From contig MU385716.1 in the NCBI GenBank assembly GCA_022497155.1, positions 1 to 64,000 on the forward strand: a DNA stretch of 64,000 nt, read 5' to 3'. Below the pieces are notes generated by a model. It had not been told where the DNA came from and searched no databases. It saw only the letters and a list, made by a program, of their open reading frames with translations. Positions 44,572 through 55,180 of the stretch are shown here, piece after piece (the first letter of the stretch is position 1; every line of letters starts with the position of its first letter). The position numbers and the translations under genes were made by a program. Source of the stretch: Whalleya microplaca. Lineage: Eukaryota > Ascomycota > Sordariomycetes > Xylariales > Xylariaceae.

Positions 44572-46248
44572 GGCTTGGTATATACTACTGAGGAGGGTTC
44601 ACTTTGATTACGGTAGCAGAAAATACAACGATACGTTAAGGTGAGACTGGTGTAGATAGGTATATCACGGTATGTAGAAGGTATAATAAAGAACGGAAGC
44701 TGTAGTGGGGAGGATTTCGGCGAAGTGGGGTCGACTTGTTAGACAGCTTACATATTACATATCGCCAGATAATGAGTGGCCTGAGCTTCCTATGTATTCA
44801 CTTGTGCAGGTGTCACAAAGATAGGTAAGATATCTCGGGCTGTTGGCGGCTGTCAAACAAACCTATAACCGCTTGGCATACATACATGTTGCCTTCAGCC
44901 CTGAGCGGATGCTAGCAGCAACATTGATTCAATTACATTACATTTCTCATATTCACGTAATGGAGAGGTGTGTACCTAGGTATGCATCAAGAAATAGTCC
45001 GATGAGGCTCAAGCTACCTAATAGAAGAGGGCGAGGCTGGCTTGCAACTTGTACTAGAATGTCGTATAAGCTGCATGATAACTGTTGGTAAGAAGCGAGG
45101 CTCTCGCCGACTCTTAGTACATATGCGTACGTGTAATAAGTGTCCTCAGCCACCATGTATGTAAGCTGGGCGATGCAACCGTAAGAGGATTGTTATGCCC
45201 CCACCATTATTATGTTTCTAACTATGATGGCTGAAGCTGTACGACGGCACGGTTTCAAGTGCCTTGCCTACCATTCGACAGACACCATACCGCCATAGAA
45301 TCCATAGTAGGTGACAATATGTCCCTAGTATGTACGTAGTCTCTGGTTGGTTAGTTGGCAGCTGGCAGTTGGCAGCTGGCAGTTGGCTTGTAATGCATGT
45401 TCGGAGTAGGCAGCAGCCTTATACCTGTCATACCTACCCTAACAACAGCTTACACGAGTCGGTCATTGCATCATACAGCGGCCGTTACCTACTTCCTGCC
45501 TTAATAAGGCGCAGCAGGTAATATTTCTCAGGCAACAACATCCTACAGCTGAACGAAGAAATCGAACTGTGACAGCGATGGAAAATGGAAGCATCACCCT
45601 GCCATTTACACACACAAATCATTCGACCTTTATAGGCTACTCAGGTAGGCAACCTTCAGGCAACAAAACAAGGCTCATTAAAATGAACGAGACCCCTATT
45701 TTTATTTTTTTAATTGCCCAGAGCGCACGCGTGGTGTCCCGAATACGCCCCAGTGCGGCGCAGCCTTTCAATTGCTAAATGTTCTCCACGCCCTGAGGCT
45801 CATCCCAATTCAGTACCCAATTCAGTACCCAATTCAGTAAGCCCGGCCATCAAACACTGCCAGACCTGCCAGACCTGCCAGACCTGCCAGACTGCAACTC
45901 CTGCCTGAGTCTCACTCCTTTCCAACTGTCTGCACATGTGTTGAGAGTCTCTCCTTCTGGACAGATACATGGGAATTTCTGAATTCTTGCTTTTCCCCCT
46001 ATTCCCCATCCCGCAAACGTCTCACGCCTCCCACGTCCTTGCATAGCTCCCCCTACACAGCTACATAGCACACAGCACACAGCACACAGCACACAGCACA
46101 TAGCTCCTGGATCTGGCTACCTATACACTATACACTGTACATACTGCCTCCCTCCCAACGTAAACGTGTTGTACTCGATTCGAAGCCGTACGTAATAGTA
46201 CCCCTCGAACCATGATTCCGACAGAGCGACAATAAACCAGATCGTACC
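44572..46248. other. Intergenic with a cluster of short tandem repeats
   Basis: No gene is supported. Three to five different short tandem arrays sit between about 45355 and 46101 (described separately). The right end holds the promoter of the mannosyltransferase gene. Confidence 0.5.
45355..46101. repeat. Cluster of four unrelated short tandem arrays
   Basis: GGCAGCTGGCAGTT-type units lie near 45357-45388. Three CCCAATTCAGTA units lie near 45810-45840. Four TGCCAGACC units lie near 45859-45894. Five AGCACAC units lie near 46067-46101. Each has its own unit, so they did not arise by one amplification. Confidence 0.7.
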
Positions 46249-47649
46249 ATGTTACGACGGATCATCCGTCCCGCACGACGGCTGCCGATATGGCTTTTAT
46301 TCTCTGTCGCCGCGCCTTTCGTCTTCGAGGTAATACTGCACCTGTGGCGGTATAACGTGCCACGGCCTGCGAGCGAACTCGACACGCCCTTCTTCACAAC
46401 CTGTCAGGAGCCGGATGTCGGTGCCAGGCGGGAGAATGCTGTGCTGGTTATGCTGGCGCGGAACAACGAGCTCCAGAAGGCCAACAAGACCATCACCTCG
46501 ATCGAGAAACACTTCAACAAATGGTTCAACTATCCCATCGTGTTCCTGAACGACGACAAGTGGGATCCGAGGTTTATAGAGGTATTGAACGAGACATCGA
46601 GAGGCTTAGCAAGTTTCGAGGTCATACCGCAAGACCAATGGACTTTCCCTGAGGGGGTAGACGTGAATGCGGCAAAGCAGAACATCAAGGAGCAAGGGGA
46701 GAGGGGAATCCCACATGCCGGAGAAGAAGGATATCATCACATGTGCCGCTTCTATTCGGGGTATGTCTACGCTACCCCGGCTTCATGAGTCGTCTCCTCT
46801 TCCAGATGAAAAACTACAAGCAACACGAGACTAACAAGATCGACAGTAAGTTCTACCAGCTCGATGTACTGAAGAAGTACAAATGGTACTGGCGGCTCGA
46901 ACCAGACGTCGATTTCACATGTGCGATATCATACGACCCGTTTGTACAGATGGCGCGCCATAAGAAGGTCTATGGATTTACAATTGCATTATGGGAAGTA
47001 GGCAAGTCGTGCCCGGCACTATTTCGGTCGATAGCGGACTGGAAAGAGATGATGGGAATCCCGACGAATAATCTCTGGAAGGCCATGATCTCGGCTTCGT
47101 GGGTGCCATACCCCTTTCGGCGGTTCCTGAGCTGGCTGCCACATCGTGACGCGTACGGTGATGAGTGGAGTTTGTGCCACTATTGGAGCAACTTCGAGAT
47201 CGCAGACATGGATTTCTTCCGCACGAGGGCGTACCAGGACCTCTTCGAGTACCTAGATAAAAGGGGTGGGTTTTACTTCGAGCGTGTAAGTCCCCGTGAT
47301 CTTCCTGCATTTAAAGGGCTAATTGATGCTAACCCTCATCTAGTGGGGTGATGCCGCAGTGCACTCCCTTGCGGTAGCGATGCTCGTGGACCCGCGCAAG
47401 GTACACCACTTCGAAGATTTTGGGTACCGGCACGACCAGTTATATCAATGCCCGACCAACGCGCCGGGCGGGCAACTCCCTGACTCTCCGCTCCTAGGAA
47501 GCGGGACCTGGGCCCCGGAGATAGAGAACGGGGTTGGGTGCCGTTGTGAGTGCGACGGGCGGACGACCCGGAACCATCCCAGCTACTGCCTAAACAAGCT
47601 GAAGCAGCCAACCACGATCAAAAGACCGTGGTTCACCTGGTTCTTGTAG
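46249..47649 (+). CDS. KRE2/MNT1-family alpha-1,2-mannosyltransferase (GT15)
   Basis: Three exons (46249-46760, 46847-47285, 47344-47649) give 418 aa. A short cytosolic tail and anchor (LPIWLLFSVAAPFVFEVIL) make it type II. The lumenal domain has AVLVMLARNNEL, YPIVFLNDDKWD and CRFYSG, then KYKWYWRLEPDVDFTC, YGFTIAL, YGDEWSLCHYWSNFEIADMDFFR and ERWGDAAVHSLA, in the order of the GT15 family. It adds alpha-1,2-mannose to O- or N-glycans in the Golgi using GDP-mannose. Intron 1 is 86 nt with a GACTAAC branch site just before CGACAG; it joins FYSG to KFYQ. A shorter intron ending at 46805 would insert about 14 odd residues. Intron 2 is 58 nt with GCTAACC. The gene looks intact. Confidence 0.93.
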
Positions 47650-48914
47650 GGTATAGAACCCGTGGCTACTAGTAGTCGCAATTGGCGTTTTAGTTATTCA
47701 CACGGTTGCTCTGAAAGAAAAGCGGTCGGTTTGCATACAAAATAGGACAAACATAGCCATGGCGCTTGAGTGTTGTGGTACTTCTGATTTTATGAAGTAT
47801 ATTGTATATATCACCACCAACTACTACCACTACTACTACACTACTACTACACTGCATGGGAAATGGGATTTGGAACGGAAACTTGGATACCATGGACATT
47901 AAGGCTCTACTATAGATAGGTACGCATTTTGTAAAACTTCTACTAAAAAAAGAATGATATTAATCGATCAATCCAGCGAAGCAAATGCATGCGAGAAAAC
48001 CTCCAAGTATTCCTTGGATAAAAGATAAAAAAAATATAGAAAATATAATATAGTCTCTGAATTTGACAAAAAAAAGCTCGGTTCTAGAGTTTTACAAGCA
48101 CTACGCAGCGGTGGTGAGTCAGAACCCACCGGGGCTTGAACCTAGAACCTACGAAAAACTCCTTTGGGAATTTTATCTGGCCGGCTTCCCTCCCATTGAC
48201 CATGCTGCCTTGGTTAAGGAGAGTGACTTCGGTTGAGAAAGCACGGCATTATTATGGTATATAATAAGCCTTCCAACTGTGGTGGTGGCACTGACCAGGT
48301 ACCTACGGTAGGTAGGTAAGTGAGTGAATGACCAGGTGCCTCGTAGCTGGGAGGTATGAGTATTGGTATCTAGGTACCTATTGTAAATTGGGCAGGACAT
48401 CACCGAACCTGCAATTGTCACAGTCTTCATGTCGTAACCGAGATCTGATGCTTTGGCTAACATTAGGCCGTGAACCCGTTGGATATAGGTCCAGCCTTCT
48501 CCAGTTCGAGACTTTCAAACGGACTGACTTGTACGTACGTAAGGCTTGCCAGATCCATAGTTCTGTCACATAATTAGAAAATAAAACCAGTTATCCATCT
48601 CATCAGACCATGAACGTCTTCAGGTAGTTTTCGCCTCGCGAATAAGCCTTGATATATATTCCAATAGTCACTAGTCACCGTGATCCTAGTCTACAGCCAA
48701 CGCCAGTAATGCACCATGACGCCGATACATACACACACACACATACACACGCACACCTCTCCAACCTTCTGAGCCATGCTTGTTTGTAGCCCGTAATATG
48801 ATAGGAATCGCCCGTCTATCTGATCCACGCCACTGACCGGTTCGCCCTTATCCTCTCTTTCCTATCCTTCCTCTCCCCGAGGAAGACCACCACCCAACAC
48901 TCCTCCTAGACCCC
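47650..48914. other. Intergenic, convergent flanks
   Basis: A CTACTAC trinucleotide-type run lies near 47820-47853 and an (AC)n microsatellite near 48730-48757. No gene or RNA is supported. A T-arm-like GGTTCAAGCCC on the minus strand near 48133 lacks the rest of a tRNA. Confidence 0.45.
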
Positions 48915-50263
48915 TTAATCATCCTCCTCATCCTCATACTTGCCCTGGTAATCCCCCAACAGGATCTCATCCAGCGCGGGCCCAGCAGGCTGGGAGCGGA
49001 TCCACTCAGTCTCGACACGGAAGAAGATCCAGACCCAACGACGGAACACCTCCAGAAACTCCACCACGAAAATCGAGCTCTCGAAGTCGACGACGCGGTC
49101 GAGGTGCGGGCTCAGCTTCAGGCTCCACGTGCAGCGCAGCACGAGATCCAGCGCAATGACGCCGTAGTACACGCGCGGCGACCCGACGCACAGGCGCGGG
49201 CGCAAGCCCCACGCGTGCGAGGGCGCGTTGCGCTCGCGCGCCCCCGCGAACAGCGACAGGTCCCAGTCCTTGGCGACGTCCCAGTAGAAGCTGTAGAGCG
49301 AATTCACCGCGCACGCGAGGACCCAGGCGCGGAAGACGGCGGGCGACTTCTCCGCGCCGCCCCAGTTCCGCAGCAGCGCGCTCGTGAGCACCACCGGGAA
49401 CGCGCTGAAGTACTTGAGCGCGTTGGCGAGGTGCTGCCCGCCCCAGCCGGAGTTGCGGTGGAGGGAGGAGGAGGAGGAGGAGGAGGAGGAGGGGGAGGGA
49501 GACCGCCGCACGCGCGCGAACTCGATTAGGCACTGGCGCAGGCGGATCAGCGACGGCGCGGCGAGCACGAGGGGCACGACGACGGCGCCGCCGCAGGCGC
49601 GGTCGGGGCGTGCGGTCGCGGAGCCGCCGGCGCGGAAGAACATGCAGAGGGACACATATAGGTCGCCGAAGACGCGGGCGTAGCTCGTGAGCACATCAGC
49701 CAGTATAATATCGCCGAACTTGCCGTCCTTGGCCTCGGCGAGGCCGCCGAGGCTGATGCGCCGCAGCGTGGCGCGGAAGCGCGAGCGCCCGCCGTGCGAG
49801 AGGTTCTTGAGGGGGGCGACGAACAGCGCGATCAGCACGATCAGGTACGTCAGCGGCAGCCAGTCCCACGCCACCACCAGCGCCGGGTTGCGGTGCGTGA
49901 AGATCCAGAAGAGGAGGAGCGAGAAGACGAAGATCGCGGACAGGACCGTGGCCAGGCGGTACGTGGAGAGGTGGTGCGTCGGATGGTGTGGTGACGGGCG
50001 CCCTGGGTAGCGGATCAGGGATGGCACGTCGATGCCGACCCGGTGTAGATAGTGAAGGTTAACGCCCCATCCCCATACGGCTGTGATACAGTGATACAAT
50101 GTCAGCTCAGCTCAGTTCAGTTCAAGTCAAGTCTTATAGAGATCTTATAGAGACTTTAGGAATGCGACGAACCTAGCACGGCTATGAAGGCGACGCGATA
50201 GGGCAAGGGGAAGGTCAAGCTGAAGGAGTCGAGCTCCGGCTCAACAGCTGGATCACCGTCCAT
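48915..50263 (-). CDS. ERD1/EXS-family Golgi membrane protein
   Basis: Two exons (50263-50173 and 50080-48915) give 418 aa; the 92-nt intron ends in CACAG. Exon 1 gives FSLTFPLPYRVAFIAVL and exon 2 begins AVWGWGVNLHYLHRVGID, the start of the family. Several membrane segments follow, for example YRLATVLSAIFVFSLLLFWIF and LPLTYLIVLIALFV. The EXS part includes GDIILADVLTSYARVFGDLY, FWDVAKDWDLS-like YSFYWDVAKDWDLSLF, and a C-terminal FLEVFRRWVWIFFRVETEW. ERD1 acts in Golgi retention or recycling and phosphate handling in yeast. A run of 9 Ser (GGAGGAGGA on the plus strand, near 49466-49492) lies in a loop, and the tail is acidic. The coding region is GC-rich. It is divergent from PEX10 with a MITE between them. 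Confidence 0.88.
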
Positions 50264-51257
50264 GGCTCAAGGGGCTCTGAGTACGCATCGAGGCTTGGAC
50301 CGTCACGATGGGGAATTCGACTTCCGATTCGGTTTTCAGGGGGAGGTTGTAAGAGTAAAATAAAAATGTGAGGCTTCATTCATATACCATCTATATTATC
50401 TGCAGTAACTGGCCAGATAATGGAATTATTCGAGCACATGCAGCGTCCGAGATTGGCAGATTGGCAGATTGGCAAATTGGCGACGTCACCCACATCCTTA
50501 CATAATCTTACATAACTTTATTAGGAACATTCCGTAGCCCCTGACGGAAGACGGAACTAAACGCTGGCCGCTAGCCGACCTATGTGTACGTACATACCTA
50601 GGTACATACCACTGTCAATGCCCTGCCAATCAGTGCTGAATACGGATAACAGTCTTAGGTAATCCAAACCACTGCCCAAACCAGCTCAGCTTTGCATCTG
50701 ACTGGCCGGCTGTTGTACGGAGGTGCCTTTCAAAAGAAATGACTATACCGAAACCCCTGCCGGCTGTGTGGCACGTGGGGATCCGATTGTAACAGCTGCA
50801 GCTATAGGTCCCTGTTACAGTATATCTTATTTGATATAGACGGTATCTTATAGTAGCTATTATTCGCTAAACTACTTGTTGTATAGCGCGTATCCCACTG
50901 TAATCTAGCGTCTAATCGCTATAATTATAAGAGGCAGATACCGTGCGCAGCTTTTCTGTCGCACCAGATCGGCATTTCTAGAGCCAGCTGCAGTAGAGAT
51001 CTGACAGGTGGATAACAGCCAGCAGGGGTTGTGGTATGGTCATTTCTTTTGAAAGGCACCTCCGTACTATGGAGCTAAACAGCCTGACTTCCAAGGTTGT
51101 TGCGCCGAGGTTCAACAAGTTCCGTGAAGCGTCAATACATATACCTATCCAACGCCCATGTCTATTACTAGATAACTCGATTCAGTATTCTATGTGATAC
51201 AGTCGATATACCAACCATTATAATCACGGGCATCACGACGAACGCTCACAGCCAACA
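50264..51257. other. Divergent intergenic region between ERD1-like and PEX10
   Basis: About 995 bases serve both promoters and contain the MITE at 50718-51064. A short GATTGGCA-type repeat lies near 50452-50482. A run of CTCAG/TTCAG units near 50101-50130 lies in the ERD1-like intron rather than here. Confidence 0.5.
50716..51066. mobile_element. 347-bp MITE with 50-bp terminal inverted repeats and TA target duplication
   Basis: The left arm 50718-50767 begins CGGAGGTGCCTTTCAAAAG and the right arm 51015-51064 is its reverse complement, matching at about 46 of 50 positions (by eye). TA flanks it at 50716-50717 and 51065-51066. The interior is AT-rich and has no coding capacity. A TA duplication with long inverted ends fits a non-autonomous Tc1/mariner-type element. 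The right end is about 190 bases upstream of the PEX10 start codon. Confidence 0.9.
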
Positions 51258-52505
51258 ATGGCATCCGAATCCGAACCACCACCTCCACCAGCGCCCTCCG
51301 ACACTCCAACTCCCTCCCCAACTCCCTCCTCATCCTCCCCAGCAGCATCAGCACCCTCCGCCTCGAACCCCTACTCATTCGCCTTCGCGCCCGACATAAT
51401 CCGCGCCCACCAGAAAGACGCCTACTTCCAAGGCCTGCTCACGAACCAAGTAACCGACCTACACCGCCGCCTCCTCGGCGCCCGCTCCGCCCACGCCTGG
51501 AGCGCCGAGTCGCGCACCATCGCCGACCTGCTGTACCTGTGCCTGACGACGCTCCTGGGCAACCGCACGCTCGGCGAGGAGTACTGCGGGCTCGTGCAGG
51601 TGGAATCCGGCACCGTCGCGCTGCCGGCACTGTCCCGGCGCGCGGCCTACATCGCGGGCAGCATCCTGGTGCCGTACGGGCTCTCTCGAATCCTCCCCTC
51701 GATCCGGGCGCGGATCCGGGCGACGCTGGAGCGGAACCTGGCAACCACCTCGGAGGAGAAAATCAAGGGCAAGCGGAAGTGGTCCGCGGTGCTGCAGTCC
51801 TACCTGCTCGCGAACCTGGGCCCGCTGACCTCGCCGGCGCCCGTGCACGCCGCCAGCCTCGCGCTCTTCTACTTCAGCGGCTCGTACTACAGCCTGGCGA
51901 AGCGGCTGTCCGGGCTGCGGTACATCTTCGCGCAGCGCGTGGACTCCGAGGCCGACCGCGCGGGGTACGAGGTGTTGGGCGTGCTGCTCGTCGTCCAGCT
52001 GGGTATCCAGTCGTACCTGCACATCCGGTCGACGGTGTCGGCGCTCACACATTTACCCTCCTCCTCATCGCCTGCCTCCACGCCCACGCGCGAGCGCACC
52101 ACCAGCAGCAGCAGCGGGTTGGTCGTGTCGCTGGACGAGAACGCGTACGCGTCGAACAACTCGCTCCTGTTCTCCTCAGCAGACACGGGGATGGGCACGG
52201 GGGCGGGGGCGGGGGCAGGGGGCTCGCGCATCGACGTCGCGGGCGCGACGCACACGCCGCCGTTGGCCGCGGGGCAGACGGCGCGCTACGACCTCGCGGA
52301 CGGCGAGGCCATGCGCTGGATCCGCGGCGCCCAGCAGCGCAAGTGCACGCTGTGCCTGGAGGAGCTCAAGGACCCGGCCGCCACGCAGTGCGGGCACGTC
52401 TTCTGCTGGGCCTGCATCGGCGACTGGGTGCGCGAGAAGCCCGAGTGTCCGCTGTGTCGCCGCGAGGCGCTCGTGCAGCATATTCTGCCGCTGAGGGCTG
52501 TCTGA
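51258..52505 (+). CDS. pex10: Peroxisome biogenesis factor 10 (PEX10), RING E3 ligase
   Basis: A single-exon gene of 415 aa. An N-terminal Pro/Ser-rich tail is followed by the Pex2/Pex12-type domain starting FAFAPDIIRAHQKD, with TIADLLYLCLTTLLGNRTLGEEYCGLV. Hydrophobic segments occur in the centre. A RING finger lies at about residues 363-401: CTLCLEEL, then QCGHVFCWACIGDW, then CPLCRREALVQHILP. All eight zinc ligands of the C3HC4 ring are present. PEX10 sits in the peroxisomal membrane with PEX2 and PEX12 and ubiquitinates the PEX5 receptor for recycling. The coding region is GC-rich, with long antisense and out-of-frame openings that are not genes. The start is inferred because the family's conserved domain begins about 37 residues later. 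Confidence 0.95.
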   Translation: MASESEPPPPPAPSDTPTPSPTPSSSSPAASAPSASNPYSFAFAPDIIRAHQKDAYFQGLLTNQVTDLHRRLLGARSAHAWSAESRTIADLLYLCLTTLLGNRTLGEEYCGLVQVESGTVALPALSRRAAYIAGSILVPYGLSRILPSIRARIRATLERNLATTSEEKIKGKRKWSAVLQSYLLANLGPLTSPAPVHAASLALFYFSGSYYSLAKRLSGLRYIFAQRVDSEADRAGYEVLGVLLVVQLGIQSYLHIRSTVSALTHLPSSSSPASTPTRERTTSSSSGLVVSLDENAYASNNSLLFSSADTGMGTGAGAGAGGSRIDVAGATHTPPLAAGQTARYDLADGEAMRWIRGAQQRKCTLCLEELKDPAATQCGHVFCWACIGDWVREKPECPLCRREALVQHILPLRAV

Positions 52506-53230
52506 GCTTTGAGTTTGAGTTTGAGTTCAAAAAGATGTCCCCGGGATGATGGAGTGTTGCAAAGGAGAACCTAAGGTTAAGGCTCTGACCCTAAGGGGTA
52601 TTATTACGTATTGGCAGAACATAAGTTCTTCCGAGTCTAATATCACGTTGATGTTACGAGGGGAAGACGAAAGAAAGGGACATATAATGACATGTATGAA
52701 TAATGCTCTCTAGAATGCGATCCAAAATCAAAATTGGCGCCGTGCGATACATCTATGAGTCCCAAACATAGGCAGTCCACAATCAATCAATCAAAAGCAA
52801 CATACAAGAATTGTAAGGCATGTTATAATCGGTTCGGTTTGATTTGCACGCCGGCAATAATCACAATCCCATTATGCTCCTCCAGTCAATCAATATATCG
52901 CACTGCCGTTTGCTCTCTCTTTCTCGCTTTATGAGGAAGGGCTCCAAGTCCAGCTCAAGAGCAAAGGTTTTTCGAATAATGTGACCGCCAATATAGATCC
53001 AAACATATATCATTGATGTTGTTGTTGTTGTTGTTGAAGTGTTGTCTTTCCCGCCCGCCAGGACATCCATCCATCCATCTCTTAATCAGCAGCCACCCAG
53101 GTATCATAACTCCCCCCTATTGTTCCAACAAAAAAATCAACCACCCAACCGACCAACCAACCAACCAACCAACCATCGAGAACGCCGCTTCCATTTCCAT
53201 TTCCATATTTCTAGGACCGATGAACGGCTT
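52506..53230. other. Convergent intergenic region
   Basis: Four TTGAGT-type hexamers lie just after the PEX10 stop (52508-52531). A TTG trinucleotide run lies at 53014-53034 and CCAACCAA-type repeats near 53148-53174. No gene is supported. Confidence 0.5.
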
Positions 53231-55180
53231 TCAAGCATCATCGTCGATCGAAAACAGCACGATCTCGCCCCGGTCATTACGCCGCATCCGCAACGACCGC
53301 CAGAGCTCCTTCTCCTCCGTCAGCTTGCCCAGGCCGTCGCCCGACGACGAGCGCTCGCGGTGGAACCGCTTGAGCGCCTTGTTCATGCTGCAGCCGCGCT
53401 CGCTCTCGGGGCCCTTGTTGCACAGGCTCAGGAACAGGTCCGACCGCGGCTTGTACAGGATCATCTGCCCGCCCTCGCCGTCCTTCTCGTCGCCCGACTT
53501 CGGTCGGTACTCGATGAGCTTCGGCGGCGCCTTCTTCTCGGTCTCTGAGGTATTGTGGTTGTGGTGGTGGTGGTGATGGTGTCGGTGCGCCTTCTTCTCT
53601 TTCTTCTCCGAGGGGTGTTTTCGCTTCTTCGATACCTTCGTTTTCGATGAGGAGCCGGACACGAGGGCTTTGAGTCCGCTGCTTAGGCTGTCTTGGCTGC
53701 TCCTCGTCTTGGATGATTTGTGGTGCTTGGTCTTCTTGATGGGACTCGCCGGGGAACGCTCGCCGGCATCGCCGCCGGAGTAGTCTGGCGATGGGGGGAA
53801 CTGGGACGGACGCATCATGCTCTTGAGGCCGCCGGTCAGGCCGGAGTGAAGAACTGGTGCATCGGTCATGACTTCGTCGCCCGGGGGTGCTTCGATGGCC
53901 AATGGCCCGGGCGTCTCAATGTGTAACCGCTTGCGCTTCTTGTCCTTCTTCAGCTCACGATCGGCATCCTTCGTCTTTCTCCGGTGCGCCTTGGGTGCTG
54001 GCGTCTCGTACGCCGCGTAAGGGACGGCATCAGTCCCATACCGGACCATATCCTCGTCGTCGACCATATACCCAGTCGGGTCCACGTAATCCTGGACTTC
54101 CTCCGGTTCGAAGCGCACAAGCTGCCGGCCGCCGCTCATGGGCATGGCCATGGGATTGTGTGCTTGCAGGTCAAGGTGAGACGCATTCGGTGTCGCTGCG
54201 ACCAAGAAATCGAATACGTTCACATTGTCGTCGACAGCAGGTGGTGGTGTAGGTGCCTCCGGTGGAAAGTTGGGAGTCAGCTGGCTGCCATCATTGTCCG
54301 ACTCGCGAATCTCGTAGTCGCGATACGCCTCATACTGCTCCGTGACATCCTCAACATATGCGTTATGCGCCATGTTGCTGGATTCGGGTGCGTGTTCGAT
54401 GTTGTTCGACTTCTGTTTCTTCGGCTTATACAGAGCGCCTTGGTACTTCTGGTCTTCTGTGATACAGCTCTGGAGGCCGGTGTTAGAGAGCCTCTTCTTA
54501 TACTATAGAGCCAATTGGTTCGCGACCTACCGTATGCGCACGATACTCAGTTCCTGGAAAGTGGACCATACAATCAATGCAGGTAAAAGTTGAGCCGCGA
54601 CAACGGTTTCTGTGTGGGTCGAGTTTCTTCTTGGTTAAAACATCACCACACGCCTGTGGATAAAGCAGATAAAAGTTAGATGGTGCGAATGACAGACGGG
54701 TATCCAGGAGATGTTGAGATGGATACGGATACAATTGGACTTCAGGGGGTGTAAGTCTTATCTGGTTGGAGGGGCGGAGGGGTGGAAGAGATCAGAAGGA
54801 CTGAGAGAGGGAGCAGCCGCTCTGATATTATGGGGAAAATAAACAGGGGGGCGTCAATAGTTGGTGTGAAGGGGAGTGTGGATGACAGTTGATCAATGCC
54901 AAGGTAGCTAGGTAGCAACGGCAGCGATGGGGGGTGTACGGTAGTGTATGGCGATCAGGAGATGGGGCGAGGGATCTGAAGGGGGCGACGTAACGCGAGA
55001 AGTGTCGTGAGTTGCTGGAGACGCCGCTCTGCCGCTGGCAGGGCTGGAAGGGGTGGGTGGAAGGGTGAGTAGTGGAAGGGTTGGGTTGATTTGAGGATGT
55101 GAGGCCGTGATGTGATGTCAGGCAGCTTGGGCTTAAATTATGGATTATGGGGATCTTACTTCGCATGAGAAGGATACCAT
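53231..55180 (-). CDS. LYAR-type zinc-finger nucleolar protein
   Basis: Three exons (55180-55160, 54653-54531, 54469-53231) give 460 aa. Exon 1 codes only seven residues, MVSFSCE, and is joined over a 506-nt intron to ACGDVLTKKKLDPH. The two zf-LYAR fingers are complete: Cys6, Cys9, His21, Cys25 and Cys32, Cys35, His47, Cys50. The LYAR family (cell-growth-regulating nucleolar protein) acts in ribosome biogenesis in the nucleolus. The long tail is basic and Ser-rich, with KKDKKRKR-type signals, a run of seven His near residue 355, and a conserved end (GLGKLTEEKELWRSLRMRRNDRGEIVLF). The acceptors keep the frame (total 1383 nt). The long first intron is unusual for this genome and may hold regulatory sequence. 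Confidence 0.93.

Noticed and set aside
46761..46805. Short 45-nt intron in the mannosyltransferase gene
   Set aside because: It would add a stretch not found in the family; the 86-nt intron ending at 46846 has a GACTAAC branch site and gives FYSGKFYQ.
48110..48190. Possible tRNA on the minus strand (GGTTCAAGCCC)
   Set aside because: Only a T-arm-like word is present; no A box, D arm or acceptor pairing was found.
51539..52549. 336-aa plus-strand frame overlapping PEX10
   Set aside because: It is the +2 shadow of PEX10; the PEX10 frame alone carries the RING and Pex2/12 domain.
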